Shown here: in pieces, positions 1 to 5,863 of the stretch
Layout: each line of letters starts with the position of its first letter
Position numbering within the stretch: position 1 is the stretch's first letter
From: an uncultured Woeseiaceae bacterium
Lineage (GTDB): Bacteria > Pseudomonadota > Gammaproteobacteria > Steroidobacterales > Woeseiaceae
Length of the DNA stretch: 5,878 bases
Direction of reading: 5' to 3'
Assembly: GCA_945787435.1 (NCBI GenBank)
Contig: CALZHX010000296.1
Coordinates: 1 to 5,878 of the forward strand
Made by a program: the position numbers and the translations under genes
Notes under the pieces: model-generated
Databases searched by the model: none
What the model saw: the letters and a program-made list of their open reading frames with translations, nothing else
Told to the model about the DNA's origin: nothing

Positions 1-113
1 AATTGAAGGCCTGCAGATAGCAGGCACTCCGCCAGCGGCACGGCGGTGTCGACATCGTCAATGACGACCACTGGAACGATTCTGGCACCGTCCATCAGAT
101 TGCCCGCATCCAT
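1..113 (-). CDS. eda: KDPG aldolase (2-keto-3-deoxy-6-phosphogluconate aldolase), N-terminal part only
   Basis: This is the start of a gene that runs off the left edge; 37 complete codons are visible. The product would be the class I aldolase that splits 2-keto-3-deoxy-6-phosphogluconate into pyruvate and glyceraldehyde-3-phosphate, the last ED step, in the cytosol. The visible residues include RIVPVVVIDDVDTAVPLAE and SAGL, which line up with the first beta-strand and helix of E. coli Eda (PVVPVIVVKKLEHAVP..). The catalytic glutamate, arginine and Schiff-base lysine lie outside the window. I chose the ATG at 113-111 because a GGTGGAG Shine-Dalgarno sits 6 nt upstream inside the end of edd; a second in-frame ATG at 95-93 has no comparable site. 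Only 1 nt separates it from the edd stop, so translational coupling is likely. The identity rests on a short fragment plus gene order, but both agree. Confidence 0.93.
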   Translation of the reverse strand, partial: MDAGNLMDGARIVPVVVIDDVDTAVPLAECLLSAGLQ

Positions 114-114
114 A

Positions 115-1926
115 CTATTCTCCACCGAAGATTGTTGCGCCGCATTCGGCGCTGCTGACGTTTTTCCGGAATTGGACAAACAACTCGCGGCCCATGCCGG
201 TATGACTGCTGCTCGGAGCACTGCTCTCCGTCAACCGGAGTGCAGGATCGTCATTGGCCGTCGCCGACAAGACGCCGGCGACCGCGTCGATCGTGATCTG
301 GTCGCCGTCTTTGATCTTCCCGACAACGCCGTCACAAACTGCTTCAGGCGTTACCTGAATCGCGGCCAGCACCTTGCCCGATGCGCCCGACATCCGGCCA
401 TCGGTCAGTAACGCAACCTTGAATCCGCGATTTTGCAGGACACCGAGGTACGGCGTGAGTTTATGCAGCTCTGGCATGCCTGTGGCTCTCGGTCCCTGGC
501 AAGCCAATACGGCAACGAAGTCCATTTCCAGTTCGCCGTTGTTAAATGCCTCGGTGAACGCCACTTGCGATTCGAATACCCGCGCAGGCGCGGTTACTGA
601 GTGGTGTTTTTCCTCGACGGCTGAAACTTTTACGATTGCCCGGCCGATATTGCCTTCTCCACCAAGCAGGCCACCTTCACTATTGAACGGCGCATCAACG
701 GGTCGCAGAATCTCCTTGTCGAGCGATTTTGACTGCGCGCTTTGCCAACCCAGCTTGCCGTTGTCGATAACGGGCTCCTGGCGGAACTTGTCGAGTCCTG
801 CGCCGAGAATTGTCTGCACCTCTTCATGCAGGAGTCCTGCATCCAGCAGTTGACCCATCATGTAGCCGAGCCCGCCGGCAGCGTGAAAATGATTCACATC
901 CGCCAGCCCATTGGGATAGACGTGCGCCAACAGAGGAACTTCTGACGACAAGTCGGCAAAATCGGTCCAGTCGATCCTGATGCCTGCTGCTGCTGCAATC
1001 GCGACGAGATGCAGTGTGTGATTCGTCGACCCCCCACTGGCCAGTAAGCCGACTACGGCATTTACGATTGCTTTCTCATCGACGATGCGTCCGATTGGTG
1101 TGTAATGATCACCAAGGTCGGTGATGCCAAGCACGGTGCGCACAACCTCAGCGGTTAGCTCATCACGTAATTCTGTACCCGGGTTCACAAACGATCCGCC
1201 AGGTAACTGCAGCCCCATAAACTCCATAAGCATCTGGTTGCTGTTGGCCGTACCGTAAAACGTGCAGGTTCCGGGTGAATGATAGGATGCCGACTCCGCG
1301 GCAAGCAGTTCGTCGCGGCCAATTCGGCCCGCCGCATACTCCTCGCGAATTCGTGCTTTCTCCTTGTTTGGCAGGCCCGATATCATTGGCCCTGCAGGAA
1401 CAAATGCGACGGGCAGATGCCCGAACGCGAGCGCACCGATCAACAGGCCCGGCACGATCTTGTCGCAGATTCCGAGACACAGTGCCGCATCAAACATGTT
1501 GTGCGACAACGCGACCGCTGTCGACATTGCGATTACGTCGCGGCTAAACAGCGACAGATCCATACCGTCTTGTCCCTGCGTCACTCCATCGCACATTGCC
1601 GGGACGCCGCCTGCGAACTGCGCCACCGCTCCCTCGGCCGCTGCCGCCTCTTTCAGGAGTTTCGGGTAGTGCTCAAACGGCTGGTGCGCGCTCAGCATGT
1701 CGTTGTACGAAGACACACTGGCGATGTTCGGAACCGTCGTTCCGCGCAGCGATTCTTTTTCCGCTTTCCCGGACGCCGCCATGCCGTGGGCCAGGTTGCT
1801 ACAGGACAAATGACCACGAGATGGACCGTCGCTCGCGGCGAGGTCGATTCGTTGCAGGTACTCGATGCGGGTTGTCCGGCTGCGATCCTGAATTCTTTGC
1901 GTGACGCGTTCGATGACTTTGTTCAT
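115..1926 (-). CDS. edd: 6-phosphogluconate dehydratase (ED dehydratase)
   Basis: Edd dehydrates 6-phosphogluconate to 2-keto-3-deoxy-6-phosphogluconate (KDPG), the committed ED step, in the cytosol. The 603 aa product has the same length as I recall for E. coli Edd and aligns end to end as an IlvD/Edd family Fe-S dehydratase. The first family signature, CDKIVPGLLIG, begins at Cys154; the second, ALLTDGRMSGAS, is near residues 505-516. The cysteines expected to hold the Fe-S cluster are present: Cys112 (MCDGVTQGQDG), Cys154 (CDK) and Cys221 (CTFYGTANSNQ). The last distinguishes Edd from dihydroxyacid dehydratase IlvD, as does the context between pgl and eda. The ATG at 1926-1924 follows the pgl stop by 12 nt; the upstream AGAGA is only a weak Shine-Dalgarno, so coupling to pgl is likely. 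No frameshift or missing key residue is seen. The cluster type is a family inference and makes the enzyme probably oxidant-sensitive. Confidence 0.98.
   Translation of the reverse strand: MNKVIERVTQRIQDRSRTTRIEYLQRIDLAASDGPSRGHLSCSNLAHGMAASGKAEKESLRGTTVPNIASVSSYNDMLSAHQPFEHYPKLLKEAAAAEGAVAQFAGGVPAMCDGVTQGQDGMDLSLFSRDVIAMSTAVALSHNMFDAALCLGICDKIVPGLLIGALAFGHLPVAFVPAGPMISGLPNKEKARIREEYAAGRIGRDELLAAESASYHSPGTCTFYGTANSNQMLMEFMGLQLPGGSFVNPGTELRDELTAEVVRTVLGITDLGDHYTPIGRIVDEKAIVNAVVGLLASGGSTNHTLHLVAIAAAAGIRIDWTDFADLSSEVPLLAHVYPNGLADVNHFHAAGGLGYMMGQLLDAGLLHEEVQTILGAGLDKFRQEPVIDNGKLGWQSAQSKSLDKEILRPVDAPFNSEGGLLGGEGNIGRAIVKVSAVEEKHHSVTAPARVFESQVAFTEAFNNGELEMDFVAVLACQGPRATGMPELHKLTPYLGVLQNRGFKVALLTDGRMSGASGKVLAAIQVTPEAVCDGVVGKIKDGDQITIDAVAGVLSATANDDPALRLTESSAPSSSHTGMGRELFVQFRKNVSSAECGATIFGGE
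120..126 (-). promoter_or_regulatory. Shine-Dalgarno site of eda inside the edd 3' end
   Basis: On the minus strand GGTGGAG lies within the last edd codons (Gly-Gly-Glu) and ends 6 nt before the eda ATG. It decides the eda start and means ribosomes finishing edd expose or occupy the eda initiation site. Confidence 0.75.
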
Positions 1927-1938
1927 TGCTTGTCTCTG

Positions 1939-2622
1939 CTAGGGCGCCCAGTACACGTGCACGGGCGCACGGCTCTGAAACAGTAATTTCGATACGGGAA
2001 GTGCAGTCGATGAGGCCTTCGCCCGTTCGTAAACTTCACGTTTGGATTCGCCGAAAAACAGCAGTATGACTTCGTCGCTGCGTAACAAAGCAGCAAGCGT
2101 CATGCTGATGCGAGGATGCGGGCTTGCCGCCGTGTTGACAGGTATAAAGTGCGTTCGGCTATCCACTTTCAGGCCGAGTTCGAGATCGTCTGCATCGGGA
2201 AACAGAGAGGCGAAATGACCGTCTTCTCCCATGCCCAGCAGAGAACAGGCAAACGGGACGGGCAGGTCCACGAGCGCCTCATTCAACATCGAACTTCTTG
2301 CGGCTACGGATATCTGTTCATCGTAGAGTGGCAACAGATCGGCGGCGGCGGCATGACCGATCAACAACTCCTCACGCACCATTTTCTCGTTGCTGTCGGA
2401 GTGCGTTGGTGGCACCCAGCGCTCATCGCTCAACAAGACTTGCACACGGTTCCACGCAAGGTCGGTGTCGGCGAGGGCCGAGTAGCAAATCGCTGGTGAC
2501 GATCCACCGCTAACAACCAGCGATGCCCTGGACTGGCTGTCCAGTCGCCTGGTCAGCGCTGCGACAATGCGGCTCGCAGCAGCAAGCGACGCCTCTTCAC
2601 GAGAGTCATGAAAGTGCTCCAT
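1939..2622 (-). CDS. pgl: 6-phosphogluconolactonase
   Basis: This cytosolic enzyme hydrolyses 6-phosphogluconolactone, the product of Zwf, to 6-phosphogluconate, which Edd then uses. The 227 aa protein belongs to the DevB/SOL type of lactonase (glucosamine-6-phosphate isomerase fold), not the beta-propeller YbhE type. Visible motifs are VVSGGSSP (37-44, phosphate-binding loop), SDERWVPP with SDSNEKMVRE (65-84) and LGMGEDGHFASLFP (129-142). His136 of the DGH triplet is the expected catalytic base by family knowledge. The reading frame is open back to 2880, but that upstream part lies inside zwf in another frame and does not resemble the family. The ATG at 2622-2620 gives the normal length and N-terminus (MEHFHDSREEA) and has a TGAGG Shine-Dalgarno 5 nt before it. 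The zwf stop lies 7 nt upstream and the edd start 12 nt downstream. Confidence 0.97.
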   Translation of the reverse strand: MEHFHDSREEASLAAASRIVAALTRRLDSQSRASLVVSGGSSPAICYSALADTDLAWNRVQVLLSDERWVPPTHSDSNEKMVREELLIGHAAAADLLPLYDEQISVAARSSMLNEALVDLPVPFACSLLGMGEDGHFASLFPDADDLELGLKVDSRTHFIPVNTAASPHPRISMTLAALLRSDEVILLFFGESKREVYERAKASSTALPVSKLLFQSRAPVHVYWAP

Positions 2623-2627
2623 ATTAG

Positions 2628-2632
2628 CCTCA
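2628..2632 (-). promoter_or_regulatory. Shine-Dalgarno site of pgl overlapping the zwf stop codon
   Basis: TGAGG on the minus strand contains the zwf TGA stop (2632-2630) and a GAGG core ending 5 nt before the pgl ATG at 2622. It supports the short pgl start over longer in-frame extensions and suggests zwf-pgl translational coupling. Confidence 0.7.
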
Positions 2633-4102
2633 GATCTCCGGGTGCCAGGCACGGCCATCGCGATCGAGTAACAAATCCGATGCGCTCGGACCCCAGGATC
2701 CGGCGACGTACGACTCAACTTTTTGCTTCGATGTTTCCCAGGCAGCAATAATACTGTCGACCCATCGCCACGCGGCGTCGACTTCATCGCGGCGCATGAA
2801 CAGCGCTGGATTGCCGCGCAGCACCTCCATGAGCAGACGTTCATAAGCATCGGGATAGCGCAGTCCGAATGTTTCTTCAAAACTCAGGTCGAGTGACACC
2901 GGACGCAATTCAAATCCGCCTGGTCCGGGTTCCTTGGCCATTAGAGATAACTTGACGCCCTCATCGGGTTGCAGACGAATCATCAGTCGGTTCGGTACGA
3001 CATTGAACTTCTGCTCCGGAAAGATCGAATGCGGGACGTCCTGGAACTGCACGACAATTTCCGAGTGTTTTCCGTTGAGCCGTTTGCCGGTACGTAGATA
3101 GAACGGCACGTTGGACCACCGCCAGTTATCGATCTCGAGCTTTAGCGCTACAAAGGTCTCAGTGCTGCTCTCCTTGTCTTCAAGTTCATCGATATACCCG
3201 GGAACTGACTCGCCGTTGATCGCGCCGGTACCGTATTGACCACGCACGGTGCTGCTGCGCACTGCATCGGCATCAATGGGGCGGAGTGCGCGCAGGACTT
3301 TTATCTTCTCGTCACGGACCGCATCGTGGTGCAGGCTCGATGGCGCCTCCATGGCAGTCAGGCACACGAGCTGGAGCAGATGGTTCTGTACCATGTCGCG
3401 CAGTGCGCCGACACGATCATAGAAATCGATGCGACCACCAACGCCAAGATCTTCCGCGACCGTAATCTGCACATGGTCAACCGAACCTCGCCGCCACAAT
3501 GGTTCGAGCAAGGAATTGGCAAAGCGTAGTGCGAGCAAATTCTGCACGGTCTCCTTGCCAAGATAGTGGTCGATGCGATAGATCTGGTTTTCGGCAAAAC
3601 AGTCGCCGACCTGGTCGTTAATTTCTGATGCCGATGCCAGATCGCGCCCAAGTGGTTTCTCGAGAACGATGCGGCTATTTTCTGTGACCAGGCCATTCTC
3701 GCGCAGCCCAATTGCAATCGGGCCGAACAGGCTCGGTGCCGTCGCCAGGTAGGCAACGCGTACCCGATCTTCCGCACCACGAAGCATCGCCACGAGATCC
3801 CCCCAACGCTCGTGCTGCAGCGCGTCGGCCTCGACGTAGTGCACGCGCTGGCTGAACGAGTGCCATTGCGCAGCATCAAACTCGCCCTTGCCCAGGTTCT
3901 TATGCAACGATGCCTCGACGAGCTCCAGGTACTGTTCCCTGCTGAGCGCGCCGCGACCAGCCGCGATAATGCGGCTGTCACCTGTAATCTGACCATCACG
4001 ATCACGGTGAAACAGCGCCGGCAACAGTTTGCGCATCGCAAGATCACCCGTACCGCCGAAAATGATCAGGTCGAAGACATCGACGGGGAGAAGTTTAGCC
4101 AT
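2630..4102 (-). CDS. zwf: Glucose-6-phosphate 1-dehydrogenase
   Basis: Zwf oxidises glucose-6-phosphate to 6-phosphogluconolactone with reduction of NAD(P)+, the shared entry to the ED and oxidative pentose phosphate routes, in the cytosol. The 490 aa length matches the family (E. coli Zwf about 491). The N-terminal Rossmann domain carries FGGTGDLAMRK (15-25) and EKPLG (148-152). The active-site signature RIDHYLGKE is at 176-184 with the Asp178-His179 pair, and the catalytic base is His241 in QNHLLQ. The C-terminal domain ends with WVDSI and GSWGP as in other members. NADP versus NAD preference cannot be settled by eye. The ATG at 4102-4100 puts the Rossmann motif at the usual distance; its Shine-Dalgarno is poor (a GGA 8 nt upstream). 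It is the first gene of the operon and has a HexR-like box 21-35 nt upstream of its start, so repression by HexR with relief by KDPG is expected. Confidence 0.98.
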   Translation of the reverse strand: MAKLLPVDVFDLIIFGGTGDLAMRKLLPALFHRDRDGQITGDSRIIAAGRGALSREQYLELVEASLHKNLGKGEFDAAQWHSFSQRVHYVEADALQHERWGDLVAMLRGAEDRVRVAYLATAPSLFGPIAIGLRENGLVTENSRIVLEKPLGRDLASASEINDQVGDCFAENQIYRIDHYLGKETVQNLLALRFANSLLEPLWRRGSVDHVQITVAEDLGVGGRIDFYDRVGALRDMVQNHLLQLVCLTAMEAPSSLHHDAVRDEKIKVLRALRPIDADAVRSSTVRGQYGTGAINGESVPGYIDELEDKESSTETFVALKLEIDNWRWSNVPFYLRTGKRLNGKHSEIVVQFQDVPHSIFPEQKFNVVPNRLMIRLQPDEGVKLSLMAKEPGPGGFELRPVSLDLSFEETFGLRYPDAYERLLMEVLRGNPALFMRRDEVDAAWRWVDSIIAAWETSKQKVESYVAGSWGPSASDLLLDRDGRAWHPEI

Positions 4103-4122
4103 AGAGAAAGTCCGGTTATTTC

Positions 4123-4137
4123 TGAAACTTTACTACA
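4123..4137. promoter_or_regulatory. HexR-type operator of the zwf operon (imperfect palindrome)
   Basis: TGAAACTTTACTACA agrees at 12 of 15 positions with the perfect palindrome in front of hexR (TGTAGTTTTACTACA). Its right arm ACTACA and centre TTT are exact; its left arm is degenerate (TGAAAC for TGTAGT). The motif resembles the HexR consensus I recall from gammaproteobacteria, TGTAAT-(A/T)3-ATTACA. It begins 21 nt upstream of the zwf start codon, where a bound repressor could block transcription of zwf-pgl-edd-eda. Binding is inferred, not shown. Confidence 0.72.
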
Positions 4138-4140
4138 TTT

Positions 4141-4169
4141 TTGCCGTAAATAGCACAACATAGTGGAAT
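4141..4169 (+). promoter_or_regulatory. Candidate sigma-70 promoter of hexR (weak)
   Basis: TTGCCG (4141-4146) and TGGAAT (4164-4169) are separated by 17 nt and each matches consensus at about 4 of 6 positions or less. Transcription would start near 4176, so the HexR box at 4185-4199 would lie immediately downstream, consistent with autorepression. It overlaps the candidate zwf promoter almost completely on the opposite strand. An alternative -10, CATTAT at 4179-4184, would give a leaderless transcript but lacks a recognisable -35. Confidence 0.33.
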
Positions 4170-4175
4170 ATTCGA
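4147..4175 (-). promoter_or_regulatory. Candidate sigma-70 promoter of zwf-pgl-edd-eda (weak)
   Basis: On the minus strand TCGAAT (4175-4170) lies 17 nt before TATTTA (4152-4147), which has an extended -10 TG at 4155-4154. Each hexamer matches consensus at only 3 of 6 positions. Transcription would begin near 4140, leaving a leader of about 40 nt and placing the 4123-4137 HexR box just downstream of the start. An alternative pair is TTGTGC (4158-4153) and TGTAGT (4137-4132) with a short 15-nt spacer. The exact choice is uncertain. Confidence 0.3.
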
Positions 4176-4190
4176 CTACATTATTGTAGT
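4175..4190. repeat. Additional HexR half-site forming a second, inverted palindrome
   Basis: ACTACA (4175-4180), TTAT, TGTAGT (4185-4190) is a perfect inverted repeat that shares its right arm with the left arm of the hexR operator. With the operator it makes three alternating half-sites in 25 bp (ACTACA, TGTAGT, ACTACA). Arm order is outward compared with the usual HexR box, so it may be a spare half-site, a competing dimer site, or part of a hairpin in the hexR leader. Confidence 0.5.
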
Positions 4191-4199
4191 TTTACTACA
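4185..4199. promoter_or_regulatory. HexR-type operator at the hexR start (perfect palindrome)
   Basis: TGTAGT-TTT-ACTACA is a perfect 6-3-6 inverted repeat that fits the HexR consensus I recall, with G/C in place of A/T at one symmetric position in each arm. Its last base is the A of the hexR ATG. Its centre (4192) is 62 bp from the centre of the zwf-side box (4130), close to six DNA helical turns, so dimers on both would lie on about the same face. Autorepression of hexR is the simple reading. Confidence 0.82.
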
Positions 4200-5017
4200 T
4201 GCTAGTACGTATCGAAGAACGACTGCCCGACCTCAGCCGCGCCGAACAGCGCGTCGCACGCTGGGTACTCGAACATCCGCGACAGGCGGCGGATGCAACG
4301 CTTGCCGATGTCGCCGCCAAAGTCGGCACCAGCGAACCGACCGTCATTCGCTTCTGCAGACACGTCGGCCTTGAGGGTTTTCGCGAATTCACTCTTCGCA
4401 TGACTGAAGCGCTGAGCCGGCCAGCCATTTACGTGCATCGCGATGTGAGCGAGGACGACACGACGTCGGATGCCGTCTCGAAGGTGATGGATGCGTCGAT
4501 TCGCACGCTGATCGACATACGCGCCCGCGCGACATCGATGCCGTTTGATAAAGCCGCCGTCGCCCTGTCCGCGGCCAGGCAAATTGTTTTTGGAGGGGTC
4601 GGGGCATCGGGACATGTCGCCGATGACGCCTGCAACAAGTTTTTTCGACTCGGCACCCCGTGTGTGGCTCTGACGAACATGCCCAGTTTGTTGCAGTATT
4701 CGGCCACCCTGACTAACGCCGACAGCCTGATCCTGATATCGCACTCGGGGCGATGGCCTGAACTGTTACGTGCCGCCAATCTCGCCCAAGGCGGCGGTGC
4801 CAGCGTAATTGCCGTGACCAATCCGCTTTCCGAACTGGCAGGTTTAGCGGATATCCTTTTCCCCTGCACAGCGATTGAAGACGCCAGCGTCTACACGCCA
4901 ATGAGTTCGCGTCTGGCACATCTTGCCCTTCTCGATGCGCTGCAGGTCGCGCTTGCCCTGAAACTTGGTGAGGCCGCTGTTGACCAGCTGAAGCGCAGTA
5001 AGGCCGCGCTGTTATGA
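4199..5017 (+). CDS. hexR: RpiR-family transcriptional regulator, HexR type
   Basis: The 272 aa protein has an N-terminal helix-turn-helix (about 34-57, TLADVAAKVGTSEPTVIRFC) and a C-terminal sugar-isomerase (SIS) phosphosugar-binding domain (about 118-255, with GVGASGHVADD at 133-143 and ISHSGR at 180-185). It aligns with E. coli HexR from the first residue (MLVRIEERLPDLS against MLEKIQSQLEHLS). Ser137 and Ser181 fall at a constant offset of three from Ser140 and Ser184, which I recall as effector-contacting serines of Pseudomonas HexR. The expected job is DNA binding relieved by KDPG, controlling the divergent zwf-pgl-edd-eda operon and itself. The ATG at 4199 is the only usable start: an in-frame TAG lies at 4187-4189 and no other start codon lies between. 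No Shine-Dalgarno is visible and the operator touches the ATG. Its stop overlaps that of the convergent ribA-like gene. Confidence 0.93.
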   Translation: MLVRIEERLPDLSRAEQRVARWVLEHPRQAADATLADVAAKVGTSEPTVIRFCRHVGLEGFREFTLRMTEALSRPAIYVHRDVSEDDTTSDAVSKVMDASIRTLIDIRARATSMPFDKAAVALSAARQIVFGGVGASGHVADDACNKFFRLGTPCVALTNMPSLLQYSATLTNADSLILISHSGRWPELLRAANLAQGGGASVIAVTNPLSELAGLADILFPCTAIEDASVYTPMSSRLAHLALLDALQVALALKLGEAAVDQLKRSKAALL

Positions 5018-5797
5018 CTCGTTGATGTCCTCTGTACTCAGGCGGTGGCCCCAGTCCTGCTTCGCCGAGAGGTAGCGACGGTTGGCATCGGTGACGCCGA
5101 ATACATGTTTGACGGGTGTGATATCGCTCAGCCCTGCATTCGTTAGATCATCGATTTTCTTCGGGTTGTTTGTCAGCAAACGGAACGGACCGTCGCCCCG
5201 AAAATGTTTGATCAACGCGGCCGCGTCACTGAAATCCCGCGAGTCATCCGGAAGCCCGAGCGAACGGTTTGCCTGGTACGTGTCTTCACCGCCGTCCTGT
5301 AGCAGGTAAGTTGCCGCTTTCGCCCATAAGCCGATGCCACGGCCTTCATGACCTGACATGTATATGAGCATACCGCCCTGCTCGTCCTGGTTGATCAGGC
5401 TAATTGCGGACTGAAACTGCGGCCCGCACTCACAGCGCTGCGAGCCGAAGACATCACCTGTCATACAACTCGAGTGCACTCGTATCAGCGGATTGCTCCA
5501 CGTCTCCGGATCACCGACCAGCAACACACTATTAACAGCCATGGACGACGCAAGCTCAGCGAACGAACGTTGTCCGTGCTTCGCGCGTAACTCGGCAGCG
5601 AGATCTTCGATCTTTGTCAATTCAGTGTTGCGAACGGTCGCATACCACTGCACATCTATGTGCTGTTCGCCAAGCTGCAGTGGCATAGGGATCGGCCCCA
5701 GGGCGCTGATTGTGCCAGCACCGTCGCGGTCGATACGGAATAACTTACCAGCCTCAACAAGACGTTCGCGGACACTTGGATCGATGTAGGTAAACAT
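5012..5797 (-). CDS. Divergent GTP cyclohydrolase II (RibA)-like protein
   Basis: The 261 aa product carries the RibA fold. GTP cyclohydrolase II turns GTP into 2,5-diamino-6-ribosylamino-4-pyrimidinone phosphate, formate and pyrophosphate, the first step of riboflavin synthesis. The three zinc cysteines are present with normal spacing (Cys111-x10-Cys122-x-Cys124, in CMTGD and RCECG). Tyr164 (ATYLLQD), Asp185 and Arg187 (DDSRDF) match the E. coli catalytic Tyr105, Asp126 and Arg128, and LLTNNPKK is at 207-214. It is clearly longer than E. coli RibA (about 196 aa): about 35 extra N-terminal residues and an apparent insertion near 58-85. The usual RQEGRGIGL loop reads SGHEGRGIGL, one residue longer, and NKxRAY reads AKAATY. 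No RibB domain is fused. It could be the organism's riboflavin enzyme or a specialised paralogue, so I leave the symbol empty. The ATG at 5797 is the first in frame after a TAA at 5807-5809 and lacks a Shine-Dalgarno. Confidence 0.88.
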   Translation of the reverse strand: MFTYIDPSVRERLVEAGKLFRIDRDGAGTISALGPIPMPLQLGEQHIDVQWYATVRNTELTKIEDLAAELRAKHGQRSFAELASSMAVNSVLLVGDPETWSNPLIRVHSSCMTGDVFGSQRCECGPQFQSAISLINQDEQGGMLIYMSGHEGRGIGLWAKAATYLLQDGGEDTYQANRSLGLPDDSRDFSDAAALIKHFRGDGPFRLLTNNPKKIDDLTNAGLSDITPVKHVFGVTDANRRYLSAKQDWGHRLSTEDINES

Positions 5798-5832
5798 GCG
5801 GCCGCATTATGAACGAATGTGACGCATTTCAC

Positions 5833-5861
5833 TTGCTGACCGAAGGGTCATTAACTATAAT
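5833..5861 (+). promoter_or_regulatory. Strong sigma-70-type promoter reading out of the right edge
   Basis: TTGCTG (5833-5838) and a perfect TATAAT (5856-5861) are separated by the ideal 17 nt. Transcription should start around 5867-5868 and proceed rightward, divergent from the ribA-like gene, into a gene or RNA outside the window. On the other strand TATAGT (5859-5854) overlaps this -10 and could serve the ribA-like gene, but its -35 would lie beyond the window. Confidence 0.65.
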
Positions 5862-5863
5862 CT

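Noticed and set aside
46..853. Plus-strand open frames opposite the edd end and eda start
   Set aside because: They are shadows of edd; the eda/edd reading is supported by strong family matches and correctly placed starts and stops.
1279..1986. Open frame of 235 codons on the plus strand opposite edd
   Set aside because: It is antisense to a clearly conserved gene, arginine/cysteine-rich in the manner of shadow frames, and shows no family motif.
2623..2880. Upstream extension of the pgl reading frame to a 313-residue protein
   Set aside because: It lies wholly within the zwf end in another frame, does not resemble lactonases, and the ATG at 2622 has a proper Shine-Dalgarno and gives the family length.
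3358..4047. Open frame of 229 codons on the minus strand inside zwf
   Set aside because: It overlaps zwf in another frame, and its product is a low-complexity Arg/Ser/Cys-rich sequence with no recognisable domain.
4193..4207. TACTA-CATGC-TAGTA inverted repeat across the hexR start codon
   Set aside because: The arms are 5 bp and its left arm is already part of the HexR box; no independent reason to treat it as a separate element.
4202..4869. Minus-strand open frames opposite hexR (180 and 146 codons)
   Set aside because: They are antisense shadows of a conserved regulator with no Shine-Dalgarno or motif; no sign of a real antisense gene.
5798..5805. GCGGCCGC palindrome next to the RibA-like start
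   Set aside because: An 8-bp GC palindrome (NotI-like site) can occur by chance in a moderately GC-rich genome; nothing else suggests an operator or cloning scar.
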